Shown: positions 1 through 10,586 of the stretch, piece after piece
Position numbering within the stretch: position 1 is the first letter of the stretch
Layout of the letters: each line of letters starts with the position of its first letter
Assembly: GCF_900103585.1 (NCBI RefSeq)
Contig: NZ_FNHV01000004.1
Span: 372,001-436,000 of the forward strand
Direction of reading: 5' to 3'
Length of the DNA stretch: 64,000 nucleotides
Source of the DNA: Streptomyces sp. cf386
Lineage (GTDB): Bacteria; Actinomycetota; Actinomycetes; Streptomycetales; Streptomycetaceae
The notes under the pieces: generated by a model
The model's input: only the letters and a program-made list of their open reading frames with translations
The model's database searches: none
What the model was told of the DNA's origin: nothing
Translations under genes and position numbers: made by a program

Positions 1-1451
1 GCACCGACTGGTCCAGCCAGACCGGCGCCAGCCAGCTCGGCATCCTGCACGGCAGCAACCACGACGTTCCCGCGTTCCGCTGGTACGAGAAGGCCGGCCG
101 CGAGGTGATGGTCTGCAACCGCCCCACGAGCGCCGCCGAACTCCAGCGTCGCGCCATCGACCGCACCGGCCACGGCGGGCTCCTCAGTGCCGACGGCGCC
201 AGCCGCGGCAACCTCTTCGGCGGCGGCGCCGACGAGCAGGCCCTCGTGCTGTCCATCGCGACCAGACGGCGCGGCCGGGAGAACCGCTCCCGGGCGGGCT
301 ACTTCGCCTACTTCTCCGACCCGGCCAACGCCGTGCGCACCGCCCTGTCCTTCGTCGCCGAGGTCGGCCGCGAGATCGGCCAGTCCACCCGGGCCCGCGC
401 CCGCAAGGTCCGGCCGAGGGTCTCCCGGGGCGGCCTCTACCCGTTCGTCCGCGCCTTCGCGACCGTCGTCGAGCGGGACGTCGTCGTCGCCGCGGTGATG
501 GGCGACATGCTCGCGGGCCGCACCGCCGTCTACGCCGACCTCGTGGCCTACGACGAAGTGGCCCACCACTCCGGACCGGCAGGCCGCGACACCGAGAAGG
601 TCCTCGAACGCCTCGACCGGTCGCTGGCGTTGATCGAGAAGGTCGCCGAGCACGCGCCGCGGCCGTACCGCATCGTCGTGCTGTCGGACCACGGCCAGAG
701 CCCCGGCGAGACCTTCCGCGCCCGCTACGGTCTCGGTCTCGGCGACCTGGTGCGGGCCGGCTGCGGGCTGCCCGTGCCGCGCAAGGCGCAGCGCACGCAC
801 AGCGGCGCCGAGGCCCGCGCGTCCGTGCGGGCGGCGCTGCGCCGGCCCGTCGAGGAGGGCGGCGAGCAGCACCGCCCTTCGCGCCGCCGCTCCGAACCGA
901 TCGTGCTGGCCTCCGGCAACCTCGGCCTGGTCTCCTTCCCGGACGTGCCGCACCGCATGACCAGGGAGGAGATCGAGGCCCGCCATCCGGCCCTGCTCAC
1001 CACCCTCGCCAACCACCCCGGCATCGGCTTCCTGCTCGTCCGCAGCGAGGAGAACGGCGGGGTCGTGCTCGGCGCGTACGGCGCCGAGATCCCCCTGGAC
1101 CGACTGGACGACGATCCCGGGCCGTTGGCGGTCTTCGGGCCGGGCGCCGCCGATACCGTCCGCCGTACGCACTCCTTCCCGAACGCCGCCGACATCATGG
1201 TCAACTCCGCCTACGACCCCGCCGACGGCGAGGTGCTCGCCTTCGAGGAGCAGATCGGCTCGCACGGCGGACTGGGCGGGGCACAGGGCAAGCCGTTCCT
1301 GCTGTCGCCGCTTGCCTTCTCCACACCGGTCGACGACGGGGAGGACCTGGTCGGCGCCGAGCATGTGCACCGTGTGCTGCGCCGCTGGCTGCGCGAATCG
1401 AACGGCCCACAGGTGCCGCTGGAGACGGAGCCGGAGGAGCGGGCCGCCTGA
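1..1451 (+). CDS. Alkaline-phosphatase-superfamily (type I phosphodiesterase-like) protein, 5' truncated by window
   Basis: The reading frame is open from base 3, so the start lies outside the window; 482 residues are visible and the stop is TGA at 1449. Motifs typical of the metal-dependent phosphatase/phosphodiesterase superfamily are seen in order: a YADLVAYDEVAHHSGP segment, VLSDHGQSPGE (metal-binding Asp-His) and SHGGLGGAQGKPF near the C-terminus. In Streptomyces such domains occur at the C-terminus of proteins often named 'phage holin family protein', whose N-terminus is membrane-embedded; that part would be upstream. The name does not imply a prophage, and no phage genes are seen here. 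Substrate is unknown. Confidence is good for the superfamily and low for function. Confidence 0.75.
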   Translation, partial: TDWSSQTGASQLGILHGSNHDVPAFRWYEKAGREVMVCNRPTSAAELQRRAIDRTGHGGLLSADGASRGNLFGGGADEQALVLSIATRRRGRENRSRAGYFAYFSDPANAVRTALSFVAEVGREIGQSTRARARKVRPRVSRGGLYPFVRAFATVVERDVVVAAVMGDMLAGRTAVYADLVAYDEVAHHSGPAGRDTEKVLERLDRSLALIEKVAEHAPRPYRIVVLSDHGQSPGETFRARYGLGLGDLVRAGCGLPVPRKAQRTHSGAEARASVRAALRRPVEEGGEQHRPSRRRSEPIVLASGNLGLVSFPDVPHRMTREEIEARHPALLTTLANHPGIGFLLVRSEENGGVVLGAYGAEIPLDRLDDDPGPLAVFGPGAADTVRRTHSFPNAADIMVNSAYDPADGEVLAFEEQIGSHGGLGGAQGKPFLLSPLAFSTPVDDGEDLVGAEHVHRVLRRWLRESNGPQVPLETEPEERAA

Positions 1452-1527
1452 AAATCGGCTGCGTTCGGGGTCGCACAGGCACACACTGTTCGAGTCGCAA
1501 ATCCCTCGCCCCCCAGGAGCTTTTGCC

Positions 1528-2589
1528 TTGCAGGCAGCCGTCACCGTCACGCCCACCCGAATCCCCGACCTCCTGCTCGGCCTCGCCACCGTGCGGCCGG
1601 TCTTCATCTGGGGCGCCCCCGGCATCGGCAAGTCCTCCCTCGTCAGGGACTTCGCCGAGTCGCTGGGCCTGGAGTGCGTGAGCCTGCTCGGTACCCAGCT
1701 CGCGCCGGAGGACCTGATCGGCGTCCCGCAGATCCGGGACGGGCGCTCGGTCTTCTGCCCGCCGGAGGCGATCGCCCGCGACGAGCCGTACTGCCTGTTC
1801 CTGGACGAGCTGAACGCGGCCACCCCGGATGTGCAGAAGGCGTTCTACTCGCTGATCCTGGACCGCCGTATCGGCAACTACGAACTCCCCAAGGGATCCA
1901 TCGTCATAGGTGCCGGCAACCGGGCCACCGACAACGCCCTCGCCCGCCCCATCGCGTCCGCGCTGGTCAACCGCCTCACCCACGTCCACCTGGAGGCCTC
2001 CGCCAAGGACTGGCTGACCTGGGCCGCGAACAACGGCATCCACCCCTGGATCCTGGACCACCTCACCGACCGCCCCGACCACCTGTGGTCCAAGCCGCCG
2101 AAGACCGAGGAGCCGTTCTCCACGCCCCGCTCCTGGCACATGCTCTCCGACGCGCTGCACTCCTTCGGCCGCGACCTCGACGAGGAGACGCTCAAGGTCC
2201 TGGCCCACGGCACGCTGACGCCCACGCACGCGACCGCGTTCTGCGGCTACGTCAAGATCGTGCGCAGCCAGTACGGCATCGAGGCCATCATCAAGGGCGA
2301 CGCCCGCTGGCCGCACCGTATGGAGGACCGCGACCTGCTCTACTACCTCGCCGAGTCCTTCCGCGGGCGTCTGATCAAGGAACTGCCCGTCAGCAAGGAC
2401 CACATGTCCGGGAGCGGCCGGCAGACCGCGTACCGCGCCAAGTCGCTGCTGGTGCAGCTCGCGGAGATCTCCGTCGAGGTCGCCCAGAGCGTCATCGCCT
2501 CCGACGCCGACGGCAATCCGGTGCTGCCGTCCTGGTTCCTGGTGGAGGCGGCGCGTGACATGCCCCGGCTGGTGGAGGCGCGGCGATGA
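1528..2589 (+). CDS. MoxR-family AAA+ ATPase
   Basis: A 353-residue AAA+ protein. Walker A GAPGIGKSS lies at residues 29-37, Walker B CLFLDELNAA at 89-98, and a sensor-like GAGNRATDNA follows. MoxR ATPases act as chaperones that insert metals or remodel partner proteins carrying a von Willebrand A domain. The start is taken as TTG at 1528 because CAGGAG sits at 1514-1519 and the family N-terminus begins just after it; a longer frame upstream would overlap the preceding gene. The stop overlaps the next ATG (ATGA at 2586-2589), so the two products are translationally coupled and probably form a pair. Confidence 0.88.
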   Translation: MQAAVTVTPTRIPDLLLGLATVRPVFIWGAPGIGKSSLVRDFAESLGLECVSLLGTQLAPEDLIGVPQIRDGRSVFCPPEAIARDEPYCLFLDELNAATPDVQKAFYSLILDRRIGNYELPKGSIVIGAGNRATDNALARPIASALVNRLTHVHLEASAKDWLTWAANNGIHPWILDHLTDRPDHLWSKPPKTEEPFSTPRSWHMLSDALHSFGRDLDEETLKVLAHGTLTPTHATAFCGYVKIVRSQYGIEAIIKGDARWPHRMEDRDLLYYLAESFRGRLIKELPVSKDHMSGSGRQTAYRAKSLLVQLAEISVEVAQSVIASDADGNPVLPSWFLVEAARDMPRLVEARR

Positions 2590-4394
2590 GCCGCGGCGGC
2601 GGCAAGGGCGGCAAGGGGAAGAAGAAGCGGGACCTCGCGGCGGAGGCCTTCACCGAGGGGCTGCGGCTGGTGCGCGCCAACCCCGCGCTGGCCGCCGTCG
2701 AGTTCGACGTCTGCCGCCACGAGGAGTGCCGACTCGCGCCCCGCGACGGCCTCGTCCGCGTCGACTCGGACGGCATCGTGCACGTCCACCCCGAGCGCAT
2801 CGCCGAGCCCCCTGCCTGGGCCTGGGCGATCGCTCACGCGGTCCTGCACCTCGGCTTCGGTCACGTCCCTTCCAGGAAGGGCACGCCTGTGCAGCCCGAC
2901 CGCGCCGACCTCGCCGCCCGTTGCGTCGCCGTCAATCGCTTCCTGCTCACCTTCCCGGTCGGCAAGGCCCCGGACCACCTGCCGCTGACCTACCCGGACG
3001 GCGACGAGGAGCAGCTCGCCGCGCCCTGGCGGCGCGACGGCGTCCCGGCCGCGTACGAACGCTGCGGCACGGCGGGCCCGGAGCCCGACCAGCTGCTCGT
3101 GGAGTGGCAGGGCTGGTTCGGGTCCCCTCCGGACCATCAGCTGGCGTTCGCGACCGCGCTCACCCGCACCGTCTCCACCGCGATGGACCTGGCGGGCGGC
3201 CGCCGCGACTCCATGGACGGCGAACCGGTCAAGAAGCGGCCCTGGCAGTGGGCGCTGGAGTGGTTCATCACCTCCTACCCCCTGCTCGGCGGCATCGCGG
3301 CCGGCATCAAGCTGGTCGCCGACGCCGAACTCGCCCGCGCGCACGGCATCGCCGTCGCCGCCGTCAACGCCGAGGCCGGCGAGATCTACATCAACCCGCT
3401 GCGGACGTTCGAGGACGAGGAGTGGCGCTTCATCCTCGCCCACGAGATGCTGCACGCCGCCCTGCGCCACGGCGACCGCTGCGGCACCCGCGACCCCTAC
3501 CTCTTCAACGTCGCCTGCGACTACGTCATCAACGGCTGGCTGCGCGAGATGCAGATCGGGGAGATGCCCCAAGGGCTGCTGTACGACGCCCAGTTCACCG
3601 GCCTGTCCGCCGAGGAGGTGTACGACCGGATCGTCGGCGACCTGCGCCGGATGCGTCGGCTGGCCACTCTGCGTGGCAAGGGCCTCGGCGATGTGCTGGG
3701 TGCCCCGCTCGGCCCGCCCGGCGACCACGTCGACCTCGACGAGTTCTACCGCCGGGGCCTGTGCCAGGGCCTCGACCTGCACCAGCAGCAGGAGCGCGGC
3801 TTCCTGCCCGGCGGCCTGGTCGAGGAGATCCGCGCACTCAGCCATCCGCCGCTGCCGTGGGACGCCCGACTGGCCCGCTGGTTCGACGAGTTCGTGCCAC
3901 GTCCGGAGCCGGTGCGCACATACGCCCGTCCCGCACGCCGCCAGGCGTCGACCCCCGACATCCCGCGCGCCGGCCGCTACTTCCCGCCCGAGGAGATCGC
4001 CCGCTGTACCTTCGGCGTCGTCCTGGACACCTCCGGATCCATGAACCGCGTGCTCCTCGGCAAGGCGCTGGGCGCCATCGCCTCCTACGCCGAGGCCCGG
4101 GACGTCCCGGCGGCACGGGTGGTGTTCTGCGACGCGGGGCCGCACGACGCGGGGTATGTGCCGGTGACGGACATCGCCGGGCGGGTCCGGGTGCACGGCC
4201 GGGGCGGTACGGTCCTGCAGCCCGGGATCGACCTCCTCCACCGCGCCGACGACTTCCCGCCGGGCGCGCCCGTCCTGGTCATCACGGACGGCTGGTGCGA
4301 TGTCCTGCGGGTGCGGCGCGAGCACGCGTACCTGATTCCGCAAGGCCGTCGCCTCCCGTTCACCCCGCGTGGGCCGGTCTTCCGCGTGAGTTGA
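2586..4394 (+). CDS. DUF2201-type protein: putative zincin-like domain plus C-terminal VWA domain
   Basis: A 602-residue cytoplasmic protein and the probable partner of the MoxR ATPase just upstream (4-bp overlap). The middle of the protein carries HEMLHAALRH at about residues 286-295, which fits the HExxH zinc-protease signature. The C-terminal third carries LDTSGSM (DTSGS at 481-485), the MIDAS motif of VWA domains. The N-terminus is Gly/Lys-rich. This matches the 'putative metallopeptidase domain + VWA-like' family usually encoded next to MoxR-type ATPases. Whether it is a protease, a metal chaperone or a scaffold is not known; the HExxH motif looks intact here. The target is unknown. Confidence 0.82.
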   Translation: MSRGGGKGGKGKKKRDLAAEAFTEGLRLVRANPALAAVEFDVCRHEECRLAPRDGLVRVDSDGIVHVHPERIAEPPAWAWAIAHAVLHLGFGHVPSRKGTPVQPDRADLAARCVAVNRFLLTFPVGKAPDHLPLTYPDGDEEQLAAPWRRDGVPAAYERCGTAGPEPDQLLVEWQGWFGSPPDHQLAFATALTRTVSTAMDLAGGRRDSMDGEPVKKRPWQWALEWFITSYPLLGGIAAGIKLVADAELARAHGIAVAAVNAEAGEIYINPLRTFEDEEWRFILAHEMLHAALRHGDRCGTRDPYLFNVACDYVINGWLREMQIGEMPQGLLYDAQFTGLSAEEVYDRIVGDLRRMRRLATLRGKGLGDVLGAPLGPPGDHVDLDEFYRRGLCQGLDLHQQQERGFLPGGLVEEIRALSHPPLPWDARLARWFDEFVPRPEPVRTYARPARRQASTPDIPRAGRYFPPEEIARCTFGVVLDTSGSMNRVLLGKALGAIASYAEARDVPAARVVFCDAGPHDAGYVPVTDIAGRVRVHGRGGTVLQPGIDLLHRADDFPPGAPVLVITDGWCDVLRVRREHAYLIPQGRRLPFTPRGPVFRVS

Positions 4395-4459
4395 GCCGGA
4401 GTGTGATCGGATGGGGGCACGGGCCCAGGAGAACGGGCCCCCACGCGAAAGGAAGAATC

Positions 4460-4888
4460 GTGGCAACCACGCGCTCCGCACACACCGTCTGGGAAGGCAA
4501 CCTGCTCGAGGGCAACGGTGTCGTCAACTTCGACTCTTCCGGTGCCATTCAGGCGCAGCCGGTGACGTGGGCCTCGCGGTCCCAGGACGCGAACGGCAAG
4601 ACCAGCCCGGAGGAGCTGATTGCCGCCGCGCACTCCAGCTGCTTCTCCATGGCGCTGTCGCACGCCCTGAACGGTGCCGGTACTCCGCCCACCAAGCTGG
4701 TCACCTCGGCCGACGTGAACTTCCAGCCGGGTGAGGGGATCACGGGGATTCACCTCACCGTCGAGGGGACGGTGCCGGGGATCGATGACGAGGCGTTCGT
4801 CGCCGCGGCGGAGGATGCGAAGAAGAACTGCCCGGTCAGCCAGGCTCTGACGGGGACGACCATCACGCTCTCGGCGAAGTTGGCGTAG
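4460..4888 (+). CDS. OsmC/Ohr-family peroxiredoxin
   Basis: A 142-residue OsmC-fold protein that reduces organic peroxides in the cytoplasm using a reactive cysteine pair. The two expected cysteines are seen in HSSCFSMALSHAL and KKNCPVSQAL. Length is normal for the family. The start is GTG at 4460, preceded by GAAAGGAAGAA; the product begins MATTRSAHTVWEGNL, the usual OsmC head. It is transcribed in the same direction as the MoxR/VWA pair but lies 65 bp downstream, so it may be a separate unit. Confidence 0.92.
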   Translation: MATTRSAHTVWEGNLLEGNGVVNFDSSGAIQAQPVTWASRSQDANGKTSPEELIAAAHSSCFSMALSHALNGAGTPPTKLVTSADVNFQPGEGITGIHLTVEGTVPGIDDEAFVAAAEDAKKNCPVSQALTGTTITLSAKLA

Positions 4889-4950
4889 CGCTTCATCGGG
4901 GGTGCGGCGTGGGGAGTGCCGCGACAGGTCGTTTGCCGTCTGCTGCGTCG

Positions 4951-4995
4951 TTGTGGCTTGTCGCGCAGTTCCCCGCGCCCCTTTGGCGGCGTTGC
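4951..4995 (+). repeat. Interspersed intergenic repeat, copy A
   Basis: First of five copies in this window of a conserved intergenic sequence whose core is GCGCAGTTCCCCGCGCC, preceded by TTGTGGCTtGTC. It lies in the 136-bp gap between the OsmC gene and the phosphodiesterase gene. The 3' end (CGCCCCTTTGGCGGCG) can form a short hairpin. Other copies are at 16266, 28066, 33195 and 43061. Confidence 0.8.
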
Positions 4996-5024
4996 CGTAC
5001 CCCCTCTTCGAAAGTTGATCCACC

Positions 5025-5744
5025 ATGCCCTCACGCCCCGCCGTCTCCGCCCACCGTGGTGGTACCGAGCGTGCCGGTGCCGCCACCTGGCCGGCGTATG
5101 AGGATGCGCTGCTCAGTGGGGCCGAGTACGTCGAGTTCGACATCCGGCGGACCGTGGACGGGGTGTTCGTCGTCCATCACGATGCCCGGGTCGGTCGTAT
5201 CGGACCACTCCTGTCCCGGATCACCTACGCCGAGCTGTGCGCGCGTGCCGGATACGCCGTGCCCGTCGTCGATGACGTCATGGAGCTGATCGGCGGGAAG
5301 ATCGAGGGGCACCTCGATCTGAAGGAGACCGGGTACGAGCGGGAGCTGGTCGAGCGGGCTGTCGCGTTGCTCGGTGTGGACGGGTTCGTCGCCACGACCT
5401 TGGAGGATCGCTCCGTCGCCGCGATCTCCCGGGACTTTCCGCGGGTGCGGACGGCCCTGTCGCTGGGGCGGCACCGTGCGGAGGTCGGGTTGGCGCGGCT
5501 GGTCGGGATCAGGCTGAGCGAGCTGCTGCCGATGCGGCGTATCCGCGCCTGTGGTGCGACCGGGGTCGCCGTGCACCAGCGGCTCGCGCGCGCCACCGTG
5601 CTGCGGGAAGCGGCCCGGCACGGACTGTTCACCATGGTCTGGACCGTCAACGAGGACCGGCAGATGCGTGCCTTCCTGGCCGACTCGCGCGTCGACGTGC
5701 TGATCACCGATCTGCCCCGGCGGGCCCTGGCCCTCAGGGGCTGA
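5025..5744 (+). CDS. Glycerophosphodiester phosphodiesterase family protein
   Basis: A 239-residue GDPD TIM-barrel protein that would hydrolyse glycerophosphodiesters to glycerol-3-phosphate and an alcohol. The N-terminus has the family HRGG motif, then EYVEFDIRRTVDGVFVVHHD, which supplies the catalytic histidine and metal-binding Glu/Asp; HLDLKE and WTVNE occur further on. No signal peptide is seen, so it is cytoplasmic. The start is ATG 5025; a longer frame upstream would run into repeat copy A. Confidence 0.88.
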   Translation: MPSRPAVSAHRGGTERAGAATWPAYEDALLSGAEYVEFDIRRTVDGVFVVHHDARVGRIGPLLSRITYAELCARAGYAVPVVDDVMELIGGKIEGHLDLKETGYERELVERAVALLGVDGFVATTLEDRSVAAISRDFPRVRTALSLGRHRAEVGLARLVGIRLSELLPMRRIRACGATGVAVHQRLARATVLREAARHGLFTMVWTVNEDRQMRAFLADSRVDVLITDLPRRALALRG

Positions 5745-5770
5745 GCGCCCGCTCAGGCCTTGTTTGGCGC

Positions 5771-5802
5771 CCGTCCCCTGGATCACCCGTCCCCTGGATC
5801 AC
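5771..5802. repeat. Perfect 16-bp tandem duplication upstream of dnaK
   Basis: The 16-mer CCGTCCCCTGGATCAC occurs twice in direct tandem (5771-5786 and 5787-5802), immediately upstream of the HAIR-like element. It may be a recent slippage duplication. Confidence 0.85.
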
Positions 5803-5809
5803 TCGCCCC

Positions 5810-5830
5810 ATTGACAAGAACCCACTCAAG
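5810..5830 (+). promoter_or_regulatory. HAIR-like (HspR) operator over a -35 box
   Basis: The right half ACTCAAG (5824-5830) is a perfect match to the HspR-associated inverted repeat (CTTGAGT-N7-ACTCAAG). The left half ATTGACA (5810-5816) matches 4 of 7 at the correct 7-bp spacing, giving 11 of 14. TTGACA (5811-5816) is also a perfect -35 hexamer, so repressor binding would block the polymerase. It lies 46 bp before the dnaK start. Confidence 0.6.
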
Positions 5831-5876
5831 TTTTGTGCTGGAGTTCAAAGGGGTGCCCTGGCGGAAGGGGACAACG

Positions 5877-7750
<1,874 letters not shown>

Positions 7751-7754
<4 letters not shown>

Positions 7755-8473
7755 GACCCCGTCCGCTCCCAGCCCCGCTTCTCCGGCCGCGGCCCCAACT
7801 GCTCGGGGTCGCGGCTCCGGTACACCACATACGGCCGGAACAGATACTGCACGGGCGCGCTGAACATATGCACCAGCCGCGTGTACGGCACCAGCGCGAT
7901 CAGCACCATGCCGATCACCGCGTGCACCTCGTACAGCACCGGCACGCCCGCCATCCGGTCGATGTCCGGCTGGAGGGTGAACAGGCTGCGGGCCCAGGGA
8001 GCGATGGACTGGCGGTAGTCGTAGCCGTCGCCGGAGGAGTGGGCCAGCTTGGCGACCATGCCCATCACGATCGCCGCGAGCAGGACGATGTACATGACCT
8101 TGTCGTTGGCGGTCGTCGCGCGGAACACGGGGGCGTTGGTGCGCCGGCGGTAGATCAGCAGCACGATCCCGGCGACCGCGAGCAGGCCGGCCGCCGTGCC
8201 GCCGTAGAGGGAGAAGAGGTGGTAGGTGCGCTCGCTCACGCCGGCGGCCTCCGCCCACGACACGGGGACGAACAGCCCGACGAGGTGGCCGGCCAGCACG
8301 AACAGGATGCCGTAGTGGAAGGCGGGCGAGGCGATGTTCAGCAGCTTCGACTCGTAGACCTGGGAGGAGCGTGTGGTCCAGCCGAACTTGTCGTAGCGGT
8401 AGCGCCAGACGAGGCCGGCGACGAGCAGGGCGAAGGCGACGTACGGCAGGACGCCCCAGAGAAGTGTGGTCAT
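7751..8473 (-). CDS. narI: Respiratory nitrate reductase gamma subunit (cytochrome b, NarI)
   Basis: A 240-residue integral membrane protein with about five hydrophobic helices. It carries the two b hemes that take electrons from menaquinol and pass them to NarH. Candidate heme-ligand histidines are in [26 protein letters not shown] and [24 protein letters not shown]. The start is ATG at 8473, overlapping the narJ stop by four bases (ATGA). It is the last gene of the narGHJI operon and converges on dnaK. Confidence 0.93.
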
Positions 8474-8964
8474 GAGCGCACCCCCGAGTGTGCGGTCGGC
8501 AGTGTGGCGCATACGGCGTCCAGGACGGACGCGTACGGTGTCCCGAAGTCGGTGAGCCGGGAGCGGAGCTGCTCCAGGGCGTCCCGGTGTTCCAGCAGCA
8601 GCTCGGTGTTGCCGGTGCGGGCCGCGAACTCCAGTACCGCGGGCAGGAAGTCGGGCAGTTCCTCGCCGGTGAACTCCAGGCCGTGCGCGCGGTAGAGGTC
8701 CTTGAAGCGGAGCAGCGACATGCCGCGCCGCCGGGTGTCGCCGTCGCTCCACCAGCTCAGGTACAGGCTGTGGCGGTTCCTGAAGTCGAAGACCTCCACG
8801 TAGTGGGCGGCCAGGTCCCGTGGGGGTGTGACCGCCGCGTGGTCGGTGAACCCCCGTAGCTGCGGGGCGGCTTCGCGCAGGAGCGGCAGGCGGGCGCGGA
8901 AGTCGTCGTCCGGGTAGGTCAGGCAGAGCGCGGCCGCCTGGTAGAGCACCTCGAAGGAGGGCAT
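8470..8964 (-). CDS. narJ: Nitrate reductase molybdenum cofactor assembly chaperone NarJ
   Basis: A 164-residue cytoplasmic chaperone of the NarJ/TorD all-helical family that matures NarG before membrane docking. Recognisable segments are the N-terminal QAAALCLTYPDDDFRARLPLL and the family signature HYVEVFDFRNRHSLYLSWWSDGDTR followed by RRRGMSLLRFKDLYR. Its ATG (8962-8964) overlaps the narH stop (TGATG) and its stop overlaps the narI start, so it is tightly coupled in the operon. Confidence 0.92.
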   Translation of the reverse strand: MPSFEVLYQAAALCLTYPDDDFRARLPLLREAAPQLRGFTDHAAVTPPRDLAAHYVEVFDFRNRHSLYLSWWSDGDTRRRGMSLLRFKDLYRAHGLEFTGEELPDFLPAVLEFAARTGNTELLLEHRDALEQLRSRLTDFGTPYASVLDAVCATLPTAHSGVRS

Positions 8965-10586
8965 CAGGCCTCCTCGGTGTCGGTCGTGGGAGCTGTCCCG
9001 GTGGTGTCGTCGGCGGTCTGCCGTCCGCGCAGGGCGTGGAAGTTCTCCACCGACACCAGCGGCAGCAGCTTGCGGCCCGAGTCCTGGCCGAAGGGTCCGT
9101 CCCCGCCCATCCCGGGCCCGCCGGCGTAGTCGAGGCTGCACCCCTGCGGGAGCGCCGACTCCTCCAGGCGCCGGGCATCCCCGACGGCGGCCGTCGGAAT
9201 CACATACCGGTCCTCGTACTTGGCGATCGCCAGCAGCCGGTACATCTGCTCGATCTCGTAGGTCCCCATGCCCACGGCGGCCGGTACCGAGGGATCCGGC
9301 TCCTCACCTAGGTTGATCGCCCGCATATGGGCGCGCATCGCGGCGAGCTTCTCCAGCGAGGACCGCACCGGGCCGACGTCACCGGCGGTGAACAGCTCCG
9401 CCAGGTACTCCAGCGGGATGCGCAGGCTGTCGATCGCGCCGAACAGGTTCCCCGCGTCCTCGCCGTCGTGCCCGGTCTCCGACAGGGCGTCCACCACCGG
9501 GGAGAGCGGCGGGATGTACCAGACCATGGGCATCGTCCGGTACTCCGGATGCAGCGGGAGTGCCACCCGGTACTTGCTGATCAGCGCGTGCACGGGGGAG
9601 CGGCGGGCCGCCTCCAGCCAGTCGTACGGGATCCCCGCCTCCTCGCACGCCCGCCGCACCCCGGAGTCCTCGGGGTCGAGGAAGACATCCAACTGCGCCT
9701 CGTACAGGGCCCGTTCGTCCCGGACCGAGGCGGCGGCCGTCACCTTGTCGGCGTCGTAGAGCATCACCCCGAGATAGCGCAGCCGGCCCACGCACGTCTC
9801 CGAGCAGACCGTCGGCAGACCGACCTCGACGCGCGGGTAGCACATGGTGCACTTCTCGGCCTTGCCGGTGCTGTGGTTGAAGTAGACCTTCTTGTACGGG
9901 CATCCCGTCACGCACATCCGCCAGCCCCGGCACCGGTCCTGGTCGACGAGGACGATGCCGTCCTCCGCCCGCTTGTACATCGCCCCCGACGGGCACGACG
10001 CCACGCAGGACGGGTTGAGGCAGTGCTCGCAGATGCGCGGCAGATAGAACATGAAGCTCTGCTCGAACTCGAACCGCACCTTGTCCGAGGCCTGTTTGCG
10101 CGCCCGCTCGATCATCGGGTCGAAGTCGCCGTAGGCGGGGGCGCCCGCGAGGTTGTCGTCCCAGTTCGCCGACCACTCGATCTTCATCGGCTTGCCGTCG
10201 AGCTGCGAGACCGGCTGGGCCACCGGGTAGTCGTCGCCGAGCGGGGCGTCGGTGAGGTTCTTGTAGTCGTACGTCCAGGGCTCGTAGTAGTCCTTGATCT
10301 CCGGGAGTTCGGGGTTGGAGAAGATCCCGGCGAGCTTGCGGAACCGGCCGCCCGCCTTCAGCTTCAGCGCGCCGCGCCGGTTCAGCTCCCAGCCGCCGCG
10401 CCAGCGCTCCTGGTCCTCGTAGCGGCGTGGATAGCCCTGTCCGGGGCGGGTCTCGACGTTGTTGAACCAGACGTACTCCATGCCGCGCCGGTTGGTCCAC
10501 GCCTGCTTGCAGGTGACCGAGCAGGTGTGGCAGCCGATGCACTTGTCGAGGTTCATCACCATCGCGATCTGGGCCATGGGGCGCAT
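8964..10586 (-). CDS. narH: Respiratory nitrate reductase beta subunit (iron-sulfur, NarH)
   Basis: A 540-residue electron-transfer subunit. Cysteine clusters are seen at CIGCHTCSVTCKQAW (near the N-terminus), CEHCLNPSCVASCPSG, CRGWRMCVTGCPYKK and CTMCYPRVEVGLPTVCSETC. The Trp in CRGWRMC replaces a Cys, as in known NarH proteins where this site holds a [3Fe-4S] cluster, so three [4Fe-4S] and one [3Fe-4S] are predicted. The start is ATG 10584-10586 (MRPMAQIAMVMNLDKC), overlapping the narG stop by one base; a second in-frame ATG three codons later is possible. Confidence 0.94.
   Translation of the reverse strand: MRPMAQIAMVMNLDKCIGCHTCSVTCKQAWTNRRGMEYVWFNNVETRPGQGYPRRYEDQERWRGGWELNRRGALKLKAGGRFRKLAGIFSNPELPEIKDYYEPWTYDYKNLTDAPLGDDYPVAQPVSQLDGKPMKIEWSANWDDNLAGAPAYGDFDPMIERARKQASDKVRFEFEQSFMFYLPRICEHCLNPSCVASCPSGAMYKRAEDGIVLVDQDRCRGWRMCVTGCPYKKVYFNHSTGKAEKCTMCYPRVEVGLPTVCSETCVGRLRYLGVMLYDADKVTAAASVRDERALYEAQLDVFLDPEDSGVRRACEEAGIPYDWLEAARRSPVHALISKYRVALPLHPEYRTMPMVWYIPPLSPVVDALSETGHDGEDAGNLFGAIDSLRIPLEYLAELFTAGDVGPVRSSLEKLAAMRAHMRAINLGEEPDPSVPAAVGMGTYEIEQMYRLLAIAKYEDRYVIPTAAVGDARRLEESALPQGCSLDYAGGPGMGGDGPFGQDSGRKLLPLVSVENFHALRGRQTADDTTGTAPTTDTEEA

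Noticed and set aside
1..1451. Prophage remnant suggested by the common name 'phage holin family'
   Set aside because: The visible part is a phosphatase-superfamily domain and no other phage gene is present.
2343..4481. Minus-strand frame of 712 codons over the VWA gene
   Set aside because: No recognisable domain; the opposite strand encodes a clear MIDAS and HExxH protein.
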